Below are positions 14,793-23,093 of a DNA stretch of 64,000 nt, piece after piece (the stretch's first letter is position 1; the number at the start of each line of letters is the position of its first letter). The notes below the pieces were generated by a model. It was not told the origin of the DNA. It worked only from the letters and a program-made list of their open reading frames with translations, and ran no database searches. This DNA is from Kribbella antiqua (lineage in GTDB: Bacteria; Actinomycetota; Actinomycetes; Propionibacteriales; Kribbellaceae). The DNA lies in assembly GCF_004345665.1 (NCBI RefSeq), contig NZ_SLWR01000009.1:355941-419940 (forward strand), in the 5' to 3' direction. The translations under genes were made by a program, and so were the position numbers.

Positions 14793-16319
14793 ATGACTGA
14801 TGACTATCTCAGCCGGATCGGGAATCTCATCCGGGACGCCCGTAAGCATCGCGGCTGGACGCAGACGCAGCTCGCGGAGCAACTGAACACCAGCCAGAGC
14901 GCGGTGAACAGGATCGAGAAGGGTCATCAGAACCTCACCCTCGAGATGCTCGCCCGGATCGGCGAGGCACTCGACTCCGAAATTGTCTCTCTCGGTGGCG
15001 GTCCGGTCCACCTCCGTGTGGTGGGCGGACGACCGCTGTCCGGCTCGATCGACGTCAAGTCCAGCAAGAACGCCGGCGTCGCGCTGTTGTGCGCAAGCCT
15101 GCTGAACAAGGGCCGTACGACGCTGCGCAAGGTGGCGCGGATCGAAGAGGTCAACCGGCTGCTCGAGGTGCTGAACTCGATCGGCGTCCGGACCACCTGG
15201 CTGAACGACGCCGGTGACCTGGAGATCGTCCCGCCGGCGCAGCTCGACCTGGCCGCGATGGATGCGGCCGCGGCACGTCGTACCCGGTCGATCATCATGT
15301 TCCTCGGCCCGCTGCTGCACCGCGAGGACACCTTCCAGCTTCCGTACGCCGGTGGTTGCGACCTCGGCACGCGGACGGTCGAGCCGCACATGGCGGCGCT
15401 GCGGCCGTTCGGGCTGGACGTGAAGGCGACCGGCGGTGAGTACCACGCGATGGTGAACCGGGCGGTGACGCCGGGCAAGCCGATCGTGCTGACCGAGCGC
15501 GGCGACACGGTGACCGAGAACGCGATCATGGCCGCGGCCCGGTACGACGGTGTCACGGTGATCCGGAACGCCAGCTCGAACTACATGGTCCAGGACCTCT
15601 GCTTCTACCTCGACCTGCTCGGCGTGAAGATCGACGGCATCGGCACCACCACGCTGACCGTGCACGGCCTGCGCGACATCGACGTGGACGTCGACTACGC
15701 GCCGTCGGAGGACCCGATCGAGGCGATGAGCCTGCTCACCGCCGCGATCGTGACCGGCTCCGAGGTCACCATCCGGCGGGCGCCGGTGGAGTTCCTCGAG
15801 ATCGAGCTGGCGCTGCTGGAGGAGATGGGGCTGGACTACAGCCGCTCCGAGGAGTACCTGGCCGAGAACGGCCGGACCCGGCTGGTCGACCTGGTGACCC
15901 GGCCGTCCCGGCTGCACGCGCCGATCGACAAGATCCACCCGATGCCGTTCCCGGGCCTGAACATCGACAACCTGCCGTTCTTCGCGGTGATCGCGGCCTC
16001 GGCGACCGGGCAGACGCTGATCCACGACTGGGTCTACGAGAACCGCGCGATCTACCTGACCGACCTGAACAAGCTCGGCGGCCGGGTCAAGCTGCTCGAC
16101 CCGCACCGCGTGATGGTCGAGGGCCCGACGCACTGGTCCGGCGCCGAGATCATGTGCCCGCCGGCGCTCCGCCCGGCCGTGGTCACACTGATCGCGATGA
16201 TGGCCGCGAAGGGTACATCGGTACTGCGCAGCGTCTACGTGATCAACCGCGGCTACGAGGACCTGGCCACCCGGCTGAATTCGCTAGGCGCTCAGATCGA
16301 GACCTTCCGGGACATCTAA
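14793..16319 (+). CDS. MurA-like enolpyruvyl transferase fused to an XRE DNA-binding domain
   Basis: 508 residues. Residues 8-60 are an XRE/Cro helix-turn-helix (GWTQTQLAEQLNTSQSAVNR). Residues about 70-508 are a full UDP-N-acetylglucosamine 1-carboxyvinyltransferase fold: KNAGVALL with Lys92/Asn93 matching the MurA Lys-Asn pair, and the PEP-adduct loop GGCDLGTR with Cys189 at the position of the catalytic cysteine. Canonical MurA has no HTH, so this is a paralogue that may sense UDP-GlcNAc or PEP and regulate transcription. Similar fusions occur in other actinobacteria. It overlaps the convergent hydrolase by 36 bp. Enzymatic activity is plausible but not proven. Confidence 0.9.
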   Translation: MTDDYLSRIGNLIRDARKHRGWTQTQLAEQLNTSQSAVNRIEKGHQNLTLEMLARIGEALDSEIVSLGGGPVHLRVVGGRPLSGSIDVKSSKNAGVALLCASLLNKGRTTLRKVARIEEVNRLLEVLNSIGVRTTWLNDAGDLEIVPPAQLDLAAMDAAAARRTRSIIMFLGPLLHREDTFQLPYAGGCDLGTRTVEPHMAALRPFGLDVKATGGEYHAMVNRAVTPGKPIVLTERGDTVTENAIMAAARYDGVTVIRNASSNYMVQDLCFYLDLLGVKIDGIGTTTLTVHGLRDIDVDVDYAPSEDPIEAMSLLTAAIVTGSEVTIRRAPVEFLEIELALLEEMGLDYSRSEEYLAENGRTRLVDLVTRPSRLHAPIDKIHPMPFPGLNIDNLPFFAVIAASATGQTLIHDWVYENRAIYLTDLNKLGGRVKLLDPHRVMVEGPTHWSGAEIMCPPALRPAVVTLIAMMAAKGTSVLRSVYVINRGYEDLATRLNSLGAQIETFRDI

Positions 16320-17120
16320 GAAGCTGACTGCCTCCTCGATCACGGCCGGGTCCGACAGGATCCGGCCGTGGCCGAGCCCGGTCTTGCCGGAGAACTGGGC
16401 CTTCGATCCGTACGACGCCAGCAGTACGTCGACCTGCGTCGGGTCCACCACGTCGTCCACGTCGTTGTGGATCACGAGTAGCTCGGCATCACCCGGACCG
16501 ACCGAGAATCTGGTCCAGATCTCCGGGTCACCGTCGAACAGCTCTCGTTCGATGGACCGCTTCAACGCGGCCTGCACACTCGGCCTCAGGCCGAGCTCGA
16601 GGCTGAACTTGTCGACCAGGTAGCCGAAGTCCGCGAAGCCGCTGATAGAGACGATCCTGCCCGCGGCGACTCCCTGGCTGACGGCGTACAGGGCGAACGG
16701 CACGCCTAGCGAGTGTGCGATCAGGCCTTCGAAGTCGCCGTACCTCCCGGCCAGTCTGGTGATGATGCGCTGGTGGTCGAGGATCGTGCCCATCGGCCTG
16801 GTGGTGTCGCCGTGGCCAGGGCCGTCGTACGAGATCGGGCTGTAGCCGAGGTCGAGGAGCCGCTCGACGAAACCGGCGTACCTCGACGCGCGCGAGCGCC
16901 AGCCGTGGACGAGCAGGACCGGTCGGGTGCCGTCGCCCCAGGCGTAGGTGACGATCCCGTCGATGACCTCGACTCGGGCGGCCTCGTGGATCGCGCGCTC
17001 GGCCTCGCGGAGCTGACCGCGGGCCAGGGGCCGGCGCCACAGCTCGAAGGCGATTCGCCCGGCCAGTGGCGGCGAGAACATTCCGATTGTCGACAATCCT
17101 GCCCGGATCAGCTTCTTCAT
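16284..17120 (-). CDS. Alpha/beta hydrolase
   Basis: 278 residues from the ATG at 17120, which has AGGAG 4 nt upstream. The oxyanion region VLLVHGWRSRASRYAGF, the YDGPGHGDT loop, the nucleophile elbow in GLIAHSLGVPFAL (Ser in AHSLG), an acidic residue in HNDVDDVVDP and a C-terminal His in TGLGHGRILSD complete the triad. The N-terminal 30 residues are hydrophobic and could contact the membrane. It is divergent from a TetR gene with an inverted-repeat operator between them. The substrate is unknown. Confidence 0.9.
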   Translation of the reverse strand: MKKLIRAGLSTIGMFSPPLAGRIAFELWRRPLARGQLREAERAIHEAARVEVIDGIVTYAWGDGTRPVLLVHGWRSRASRYAGFVERLLDLGYSPISYDGPGHGDTTRPMGTILDHQRIITRLAGRYGDFEGLIAHSLGVPFALYAVSQGVAAGRIVSISGFADFGYLVDKFSLELGLRPSVQAALKRSIERELFDGDPEIWTRFSVGPGDAELLVIHNDVDDVVDPTQVDVLLASYGSKAQFSGKTGLGHGRILSDPAVIEEAVSFLDVPEGLDLSA

Positions 17121-17142
17121 GGCACTCCTTGGTCTGGCAAAC

Positions 17143-17160
17143 AATACGAACGGTCGTATT
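17143..17160. promoter_or_regulatory. TetR-type operator
   Basis: AATACGA-ACGG-TCGTATT is a perfect 7-4-7 inverted repeat in the 85-bp gap between the divergent hydrolase and TetR genes. It is a good candidate site for that TetR. Confidence 0.7.
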
Positions 17161-17193
17161 ATTAGTTTGGAACGAGTGTGGGGTCAAGGCGAA

Positions 17194-17199
17194 TAGGAT
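17194..17199 (+). promoter_or_regulatory. -10 box TAGGAT, leaderless start
   Basis: TAGGAT ends 6 nt before the GTG at 17206. Confidence 0.5.
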
Positions 17200-17205
17200 C
17201 GGGTC

Positions 17206-17823
17206 GTGGAGAAGGTCGACGGGCGGTTGGTGCGGGGTGACCAGACGCGGCGCGCGGTGCTGCGCCGGGCGGTCGACATCGCGTCGGTCGACGGGCTCGA
17301 AGGGCTGTCGATCGGGCGGCTGGCGAGTGAGCTCGGGATCAGCAAGAGCGGGCTGTTCGCTCACTTCGGCTCGAAGGAAGAGCTGCAACTCGCGACGATC
17401 CGCGCCGCGCGGCGGATCTACGCCGACGCTGTGGTGACGCCGGCGTATGAGGTCGAGCCTGGGCTTGGGCGGTTGTTTGCGCTGAGCGAGAGCTGGCTGG
17501 AGTACTCGCGGAGCCGGGTGTTTCCCGGTGGTTGCTTCTTCCAGAAGGTGTCGCATGAGTACGCCGCTCGGGGTGGCGCTGTCCAGGAGGCGCTGGCCGG
17601 GGCGCATCAGGAGTGGATGGGGCTCATCGAGAACGTCGTACGCGAGGCGGTTGAGCGTGGCGAGGTGGACGTGGATCCTGCGCAGCTCGCCTTTGATCTG
17701 AACGCGTACTACGAGGCGGCCAATCTCGCGTCGATCCTGCACAACGACGAGGCGCCGTACGAGCAGGCTCGTCAGTCCATCCGGGCGCGGCTCGAGTCGG
17801 CGCGGGTCGGCAAGTCGCGCTGA
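17206..17823 (+). CDS. TetR-family transcriptional regulator
   Basis: 205 residues. The N-terminal HTH reads RRAVDIASVDGLEGLSIGRL followed by SELGISKSGLFAHFGSKEEL, and the C-terminal half is a ligand domain of the TetR_C_16-like kind (SRVFPGGCFFQKVSHEYAAR). GTG start fixed by the leaderless -10 box. It is divergent from an alpha/beta hydrolase with one clear operator in between, so it probably represses that gene. The 3' end overlaps the tail of a truncated transporter gene read on the other strand. Confidence 0.92.
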   Translation: MEKVDGRLVRGDQTRRAVLRRAVDIASVDGLEGLSIGRLASELGISKSGLFAHFGSKEELQLATIRAARRIYADAVVTPAYEVEPGLGRLFALSESWLEYSRSRVFPGGCFFQKVSHEYAARGGAVQEALAGAHQEWMGLIENVVREAVERGEVDVDPAQLAFDLNAYYEAANLASILHNDEAPYEQARQSIRARLESARVGKSR

Positions 17824-18047
17824 CTCCTGATCGGGGAGAGCAGCAGAACGAGACCGGCGAGCGGGACTCCGGCTGTGGTGATCCACAGTGCTGGCGTGAG
17901 GCCGAGTAGTTGGCCGGCGGTTCCACCGAGGGTCGGGAGGCCCAGTTCGCACAGGAGGAGGGCTCGCGCTGTGCCGAAGCGGGTGGCGAGGCGGCGGCCG
18001 ATGAAGGCTCCGGCGACTCCACCGCTTGCTGCCGCGGCGACGAATTC
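17772..18047 (-). pseudogene. C-terminal remnant of an MFS transporter
   Basis: An open minus-strand frame of about 91 codons without a start. Translation gives AAAASGGVAGAFIGRRLATR, then LLLCELGLPTLGGTAGQLLG and ALWITTAGVPLAGLVLLLSP: two to three hydrophobic helices with the GRRLATRFG loop typical of major-facilitator permeases. The remaining nine or more helices are missing; the frame begins exactly where the DUF899 gene ends, so a deletion joined the two. Its 3' end overlaps the TetR gene. Confidence 0.65.
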
Positions 18048-18777
18048 AGCCGGTGAGGTCGTCGGAGCGGCCGGCTTCGACGCGGGACCACTGGGAAATG
18101 GGGCGTCCGTTGGCGGTCAGGCCGCCGACCTCCCAGGGTTGCGGCCAGCCGGCGGGGGAGTCCTCGTGCTCCTCCTGGCGCCCGTACACCGTGAGGTCCA
18201 TCAGTGAGTAACTGTTGTCCATCACCTCGACGCCGCGGATGGTCGTCCACCAGGTCTCGAACACCCGGTCGCCGTCGCGGACGTAGCAGACGAGATGCAT
18301 CATCCCGATCCGGCGCCCGACCAGGAGTTGGTCGAGCGAGGCCTCGGCCGAGTACCACGGCATCGTCCAGCCCATGAAGTCGTGGTAGCGGCGGCTTTCG
18401 TCGTACGGGCCCTGGCAGAACACGGCGTACGTGATGTCGCGGGAGTGCAGGTAGGAGAGTTCGGAGACGTGGCCGTTGCACCACGTGCAGCCCTGGCATT
18501 GCTCGGCCGCGGGATGGCCGGGGTGCCACATGAAGTAGTAGGCGATGAGTTGCCGACGGCCTTCGAACGCGTCGAGCAGGGTGAGCGGCCCTTTGGGTCC
18601 GATCAGTTGGATGCTCGCGTCCACTTCGACCATGGGCAGTCGGCGGCGGGCCGCAGCGATCGCATCACCTTCGTGGGTGTGCGCTTTCTCCCGGACCCGC
18701 AGTTCCGCTAGCTCTGCTTCGAAGGTCTCCCGGTCGACGACCGAAGGGAGGCTGGTGGCCGTGCTGGCGTCCGTCAT
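18046..18777 (-). CDS. DUF899 family thioredoxin-like protein
   Basis: 243 residues from the ATG at 18777, chosen because AGGAAG lies about 6 nt upstream (an in-frame ATG at 18813 has none). The signature of the family is clear: LIAYYFMWHPGHPAAEQC, the CxxC-like QCQGCTWCNG, and FMGWTMPWYS. DUF899 proteins have a thioredoxin fold and are often annotated as predicted dithiol-disulfide oxidoreductases; the physiological substrate is unknown. Divergent from dgt. The region after its stop is the truncated MFS gene. Confidence 0.9.
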   Translation of the reverse strand: MTDASTATSLPSVVDRETFEAELAELRVREKAHTHEGDAIAAARRRLPMVEVDASIQLIGPKGPLTLLDAFEGRRQLIAYYFMWHPGHPAAEQCQGCTWCNGHVSELSYLHSRDITYAVFCQGPYDESRRYHDFMGWTMPWYSAEASLDQLLVGRRIGMMHLVCYVRDGDRVFETWWTTIRGVEVMDNSYSLMDLTVYGRQEEHEDSPAGWPQPWEVGGLTANGRPISQWSRVEAGRSDDLTG

Positions 18778-18910
18778 GACGGCTTCCTGTCGTTGCTTCT
18801 CGTTCTCGGTCATGATCGGGACGTCGGAGCCGGTTCGTCGGTCTCGACCTGGCCCTGTGCTCTTTCCGGGTTCCCTCGGTGGTGTTCACGAAACTGTCGG
18901 TGGCGGCGGT

Positions 18911-18916
18911 TACTGT
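18911..18916 (+). promoter_or_regulatory. -10 box TACTGT, leaderless start
   Basis: TACTGT ends 8 nt before the ATG at 18925. Confidence 0.45.
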
Positions 18917-18924
18917 GAGCGGTA

Positions 18925-20151
18925 ATGAGGAAGCAGCATGAGTGGTACGACGAGCATGACGCCGAGCGATGGGTGGCTGAGCCGGTCAAGCGGCCGGGGC
19001 GGACGGCCTTCGCTCGCGACCGTGCGCGCGTACTGCACAGTGCCGCCCTGCGACGGCTGGCGGCCAAGACGCAGGTGGTGACGGCCGGTAGTGACGACTT
19101 TGTCCGCAACCGGCTGACGCACAGTCTCGAGGTCGCGCAGATCGGCCGGGAGCTGGCCTTGACGCTCGGGTGCGATCCCGACATCGTCGACGCGGCCTGC
19201 CTGTCGCACGATCTCGGGCATCCACCCTTCGGGCACAACGGCGAGCGAGCGCTCGATCAGGTCGCGGCTGAGATCGGTGGGTTCGAGGGCAACGCACAGA
19301 CCTTGCGACTCCTGACCCGGCTGGAGTCGAAGACCTTTGACGCCGACGGTCGCAGCGTGGGCCTCAACCTCAGCCGAGCCACGCTCGACGCGGCGACGAA
19401 GTACCCATGGCCGAGGCGTGCCGGCGAGCGGAAGTTCGGTGTGTACGACGACGATCTGGCCGTCTTCGAGTGGTTGCGCCAGGGGGTCGGCGAGCGGCGT
19501 TGTCTGGAGGCGCAGGTGATGGACTTCGCCGACGACGTGGCCTATTCGGTGCACGACGTCGAGGACGGGATCGTTGCCCATCACATCGATCTCGCCGCGG
19601 TCGGCGCGGACCGGGCGCAGTACTGGGAGATCGTCCGGCGGCTGTATTTGCCGGAGGCAACAGATGCGGAGCTGGACGACGGGTGGCGGCGGCTGACCGA
19701 ATTGCCGTACTGGCCGAGTGCGGCGTTCGACGACAGCCGGCGGGCGCTCGGCGGGTTGAAGGATCTGACCAGTCAGCTGATCGGCCGGTTCTGTACGGCG
19801 GCCGAGCAGGCGACGCACGCGGTGTTCGGCCGGTCACGACTGATCCGATACGAGGCGGACCTGGTCGTCCCGGACGGCATCGGCGTCGAGATCGGGCTGC
19901 TCAAGGGCGTCGGGATGTTCCACGTGCTGAACTCACCGGAACGCCAGGCCCGGCGCGCGTCCCAGCGTGAGCTGCTCACCGAACTGGTCGAGGCCCTGTG
20001 GAAATCGGCCCCGGTGCACCTCGATGCTGCCTTCAAAGCCGACTTCACCGAAGCAACCGACGACCGCGCCCGCCTCCGCGTCATCGTCGACCAGGTCGCC
20101 TCCCTCACCGACCCATCAGCCCAGGCCTGGCACGCGCAGCTCATCAACTGA
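18925..20151 (+). CDS. dgt: Deoxyguanosinetriphosphate triphosphohydrolase-like protein
   Basis: 408 residues. It carries the HD metal site SHDLGHPPFGHNGE near residue 95 and the first His in RLTHSLEVAQIGREL; the DDVAYSVHDVEDGI motif supplies the distal Asp. The enzyme removes triphosphate from dNTPs (dGTP) and affects nucleotide pools and, in other bacteria, phage resistance. In actinobacteria it commonly lies just upstream of dnaG; here the sialidase/ABC locus and a reductase have come between them. The ATG at 18925 follows a leaderless promoter. A hairpin follows the stop. Confidence 0.95.
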   Translation: MRKQHEWYDEHDAERWVAEPVKRPGRTAFARDRARVLHSAALRRLAAKTQVVTAGSDDFVRNRLTHSLEVAQIGRELALTLGCDPDIVDAACLSHDLGHPPFGHNGERALDQVAAEIGGFEGNAQTLRLLTRLESKTFDADGRSVGLNLSRATLDAATKYPWPRRAGERKFGVYDDDLAVFEWLRQGVGERRCLEAQVMDFADDVAYSVHDVEDGIVAHHIDLAAVGADRAQYWEIVRRLYLPEATDAELDDGWRRLTELPYWPSAAFDDSRRALGGLKDLTSQLIGRFCTAAEQATHAVFGRSRLIRYEADLVVPDGIGVEIGLLKGVGMFHVLNSPERQARRASQRELLTELVEALWKSAPVHLDAAFKADFTEATDDRARLRVIVDQVASLTDPSAQAWHAQLIN

Positions 20152-20155
20152 CCGC

Positions 20156-20188
20156 CGCGCCGGCCCGCCTGCGGTGCGGGTCGGCGCG
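20156..20188. terminator. Shared hairpin between convergent dgt and sialidase genes
   Basis: CGCGCCGGCCCGC (20156-20168) pairs with GCGGGTCGGCGCG (20176-20188) over 13 bp with one G-U, loop of 7 nt. It lies just behind the dgt stop and before the sialidase stop, so it can end both transcripts. No U-tract. Confidence 0.65.
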
Positions 20189-20201
20189 GGCAACGGCTGG
20201 G

Positions 20202-22175
20202 TTAGTTGATGGTGGTGAAGGGGAGGTCTAGGCCTAGTTGGTAATAGCTGGGCTTGTTGGTTTGGCGGATTTGGTCGAGTTCGGCGGCGGAGAGGGCGCG
20301 GCGGTAGACGCGGACCTCGTCGACTGTGCCGTGGAAGCGGTTGACCCCATCCACCCGCTGGCCGACGTGGATGCCTTGGACACCGAATTCCTTGCCGGCT
20401 GTTACCGAACCGGGTGGGGCGGTGGCTGAGCCGACCTCGATGCCGTCGACGATCAGTTTGAGTTTGCCATCGGCGCGTTGCAGGACGACGTGGTGCCATT
20501 GGTTGTCGTTGTACGCGGAGGCCGACTGCACGGTGATGTTGAAGCGATCGACCGCGAGCAGCGCGCGGATCCGGTTGCTTTCCGGTTCGGCTCGGAGCCA
20601 GACCTGGGGTGTCGTGCCGGACCCGGTGCGGTAGGCCCACAGGATGGCGTGTGATCCGGTGGTGTCGCCGTACTTGATCCACGTCATCAGGGTGAAATCG
20701 TCTGCGCCGAGGTCGATCGAACGGTCGAACGGCACCTCGACCCGATCGTCGACACCGTCCAGCGCGAGTCCGCTCCCGAACTTGCCTTCGGCAACTGTCG
20801 CCCCGCCGCGCACGTACGCCGGGTTGTGCGCCGGACCGACGTCAGGTGTCAACGGGCCTGGAGCGGGCGGGCCGGGGATGCCCGGGGGAGTGCCGTTCGG
20901 CGTTGCGAGGTAGGCCTCGTTGAAGCGCGCGTACCGGATCGTCTCGTACGGCGTCGCGACGCCCGCCTCGTAGAGCAGGGCCGCCTGGTCGCCGTCGAGC
21001 CGGACCATGTCCGAGTACGCCGTCGGTCCCCACCAGAACACCTTGCCCTGCTGCCAGGTGTCCCAGGTCCGCGCTTCGTCGTAGGACGATCGGATTGTCA
21101 TCACTTCGCGGGCGGCCGGGTGAGCCGGTGCGGAGAACAGGATCCGGTTGCGCCGGTCGCCCTCGTTGCGGGCGCTGAAGCGGAGCAGGGAGCCCTGGAC
21201 ATCGGGCATCACGAGTTTGGGCAGGGTCTTGAAGGGGGCATCGAAGGTCTCGCCACCGTCGCTGCTGATCGCGTACGCGCGGTTGCCGGGGTCGGTGCCG
21301 CGTTCGCGGGCCAGGGCGTAGATGCGGCCGTCGGTCAGCTCGATCACGGTGACTTCTTGGGCGATCACCGTGCCGTCGTCGCGGGAGGTGGTCGCGCCGA
21401 TGTGCCAGGTCTCGCCGGAGTCGTCGCTGTAGAGCAGGTGGGTGCCGTAGACGTGCGGGCCGACACCGTCGTACGTCTCGAAGTTGGCGCCGACAATCAG
21501 ACGACCGGCATGTTGACCGTGCTGGAGCTGGATGCCGTGCATCGGGCCGGTCGCGTACCAGAAGTTCCAGCTCGGCAGCTTGCCTTCGGTCATTTCGCGC
21601 GGTGCCGTCCAGGTCGCGCCGAAGTTGTCGCTGGTCTGGACGTAGGGGTCGCGCTCGCAGCCGTTCGGGCACGGGTCGGGTCCGTTGTGGGTGGTGACGA
21701 GGACAATCCGGCCGGTCCGATTGTCGACAATTGGAACCGGGTTGCCTTGCGTACTGCCGTTGCCTTCGGATACCACCTGCAGCGGTCCCCACGTCTTGCC
21801 GTCGTCGGACGATCTCCGCAGTACGACGTCGATGTCGCCGTCGTCACCGCAGTCCGCGACCCGGCCCTCGGCGAAGGCGAGCACGGTGCCGTTGGTCGCC
21901 CGCACGATCGCCGGGATCCGGAAGCACGCGTACCCGTTCGTCTTCTGCTGGAACAAGACATTGTCGTCAACAAACGGCGCCGACTCGGTTGCCGCGGCCG
22001 GCGATGCCTGTTGGCTCGTCGGGTTCGCCGCGCTCGAGGCGGCGGATGCCGCGGTCGGTGGTGACTCCGGGACAGGGCGCGCGGAGGCTGGTGGGGAGGC
22101 GCCGACGGTTGCCAGCAGTGCGCCGGCGGCGAGCAGGGCGGCGGTCGCGAGGCGACCTGGAGTGGTCTTGCGCAT
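20202..22175 (-). CDS. Secreted exo-sialidase with C-terminal LamG domain
   Basis: 657 residues. Residues 1-32 form a signal peptide (MRKTTPGRLA, hydrophobic core, ASA cleavage) and a low-complexity Ala/Ser/Pro linker follows. The catalytic six-bladed propeller has the FRIP motif (CFRIPAI, 84-90) and Asp boxes SSDDGKTWG, SDNFGATWT, SDDSGETWH and SSDGGETFD. About residues 460-650 form a concanavalin-like LamG module (GKFGSGLALDGVDDRVEVP, DDFTLMTWIKYG) for carbohydrate binding. It releases terminal sialic acids outside the cell. ATG at 22175 with GGGAGAG upstream. An 18-bp operator shared with the ABC transporter lies 24 bp before the start. Confidence 0.95.
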   Translation of the reverse strand: MRKTTPGRLATAALLAAGALLATVGASPPASARPVPESPPTAASAASSAANPTSQQASPAAATESAPFVDDNVLFQQKTNGYACFRIPAIVRATNGTVLAFAEGRVADCGDDGDIDVVLRRSSDDGKTWGPLQVVSEGNGSTQGNPVPIVDNRTGRIVLVTTHNGPDPCPNGCERDPYVQTSDNFGATWTAPREMTEGKLPSWNFWYATGPMHGIQLQHGQHAGRLIVGANFETYDGVGPHVYGTHLLYSDDSGETWHIGATTSRDDGTVIAQEVTVIELTDGRIYALARERGTDPGNRAYAISSDGGETFDAPFKTLPKLVMPDVQGSLLRFSARNEGDRRNRILFSAPAHPAAREVMTIRSSYDEARTWDTWQQGKVFWWGPTAYSDMVRLDGDQAALLYEAGVATPYETIRYARFNEAYLATPNGTPPGIPGPPAPGPLTPDVGPAHNPAYVRGGATVAEGKFGSGLALDGVDDRVEVPFDRSIDLGADDFTLMTWIKYGDTTGSHAILWAYRTGSGTTPQVWLRAEPESNRIRALLAVDRFNITVQSASAYNDNQWHHVVLQRADGKLKLIVDGIEVGSATAPPGSVTAGKEFGVQGIHVGQRVDGVNRFHGTVDEVRVYRRALSAAELDQIRQTNKPSYYQLGLDLPFTTIN

Positions 22176-22198
22176 GACACTCTCCCTGGGCGGAGGTA

Positions 22199-22216
22199 AT
22201 AGGACGTGGGATGTCC
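22199..22216. promoter_or_regulatory. GntR operator copy 1, sialidase promoter
   Basis: ATAGGACGTGGGATGTCC on the + strand. It matches 17 of 18 bases of the site in front of the ABC transporter (23042-23059, read on the minus strand). Position 24-41 bp upstream of the sialidase start suits repression. Confidence 0.75.
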
Positions 22217-22255
22217 TCCGACAAGGTAACGACCTGGCCGGGGTGCGGCAAGAGT

Positions 22256-22936
22256 TCAGGACGCGGCTGTGCCAGCGCGGGCGATCCGGAGGCGGACGTC
22301 GCGGAAGTGGAGGCGCATCGCGTCGCGGGCGGCGGTGGCGTCGCGGGTCCGGAGGGCGGTGACGATCCGGCGGTGGTTTGCGACGATGGCCTCGGTGCGG
22401 TCGACCGGCTCGCCGAGGATGTGCTCGACGTCGTGGTACGTGTCCCAGAACAGGCCGATCAGCTGCAGCACCAGTTCGTTGCCGCAGTTCTCGTAGAGCA
22501 GTGCATGGAAGGCCCGATCCGCACCCGGGTCGTGGGCCATCGCCGTGACGAGGGCATCCAGCGCGGAAAGCCTTGCCTCGCTGGGTCCTGCCGTCGCGAC
22601 CTCGCCGATCAGCCCGTACTCGAGCAGTTCGCGGACCTCGACCAGATCGTGCAGTGCACGGACGCCTTGGCCGGCACGGGAACGGATCCGGAACGCCAGC
22701 GACGCGGACAACGACCGCAGCTCGGCCTGCCCGACGAAGGTGCCGTAGCCGTGCCGGATGTCGACGATGCCGAGTGCTTGCAGTGCCCGGATCGCTTCGC
22801 GGACGCTGTTCCGGCTGGCGCCGAGCAGGTCCATCAGTTGCGGCTCGGTCGGCATCGCCGCGCCCGGTTCGAGGCCGCGCTCGTGGATCAGTTCGACGAT
22901 CCGCTCTTCCAGGGCTGCCCCCGGCCGCATCCGCAT
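22256..22936 (-). CDS. FadR-type GntR regulator of the sialidase/ABC locus
   Basis: 226 residues from the ATG at 22936, which has a perfect AGGAGG 4 nt upstream. The N-terminal winged helix reads EPQLMDLLGASRNSVREAIR followed by the wing GIVDIRHGYGTFVG. The C-terminal FCD helical domain has the metal/ligand residues in DRAFHALLYENCGN and NHRRIVTALRTRDA. The gene sits between the sialidase and the divergent transporter, both of which carry the same 18-bp sequence, so this is very probably their repressor. The effector is probably a sialic acid or its breakdown product (inference). Confidence 0.93.
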   Translation of the reverse strand: MRMRPGAALEERIVELIHERGLEPGAAMPTEPQLMDLLGASRNSVREAIRALQALGIVDIRHGYGTFVGQAELRSLSASLAFRIRSRAGQGVRALHDLVEVRELLEYGLIGEVATAGPSEARLSALDALVTAMAHDPGADRAFHALLYENCGNELVLQLIGLFWDTYHDVEHILGEPVDRTEAIVANHRRIVTALRTRDATAARDAMRLHFRDVRLRIARAGTAAS

Positions 22937-23041
22937 CGCGCCTCCTGTGCCGGTCGCCGGGGAGCCGGAGAGCCGGCGATTCCGCGCAAATCTACACCGG
23001 GTCACCCCTTGACCGGCTGAAACCGGTGTCCTACGGTCCAT

Positions 23042-23059
23042 GGACATCCTACGTCCTAT
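23042..23059. promoter_or_regulatory. GntR operator copy 2, ABC transporter promoter
   Basis: Minus-strand reading ATAGGACGTAGGATGTCC, one base different from copy 1 at 22199-22216. It lies inside a larger inverted repeat TGGACAT (23041-23047) / ATGTCCA (23058-23064) and 35 bp before the binding-protein start; it can also control the divergent gntR. Confidence 0.75.
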
Positions 23060-23093
23060 GTCCACAGGGACACATCCGCCTCAGGAGTTCGTG

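Noticed and set aside
22937..23093. Extension of the solute-binding protein to ATG 23040
   Set aside because: This would place the operator inside the gene and put 18 residues before the lipoprotein signal; the ATG at 23094 has a good ribosome site.
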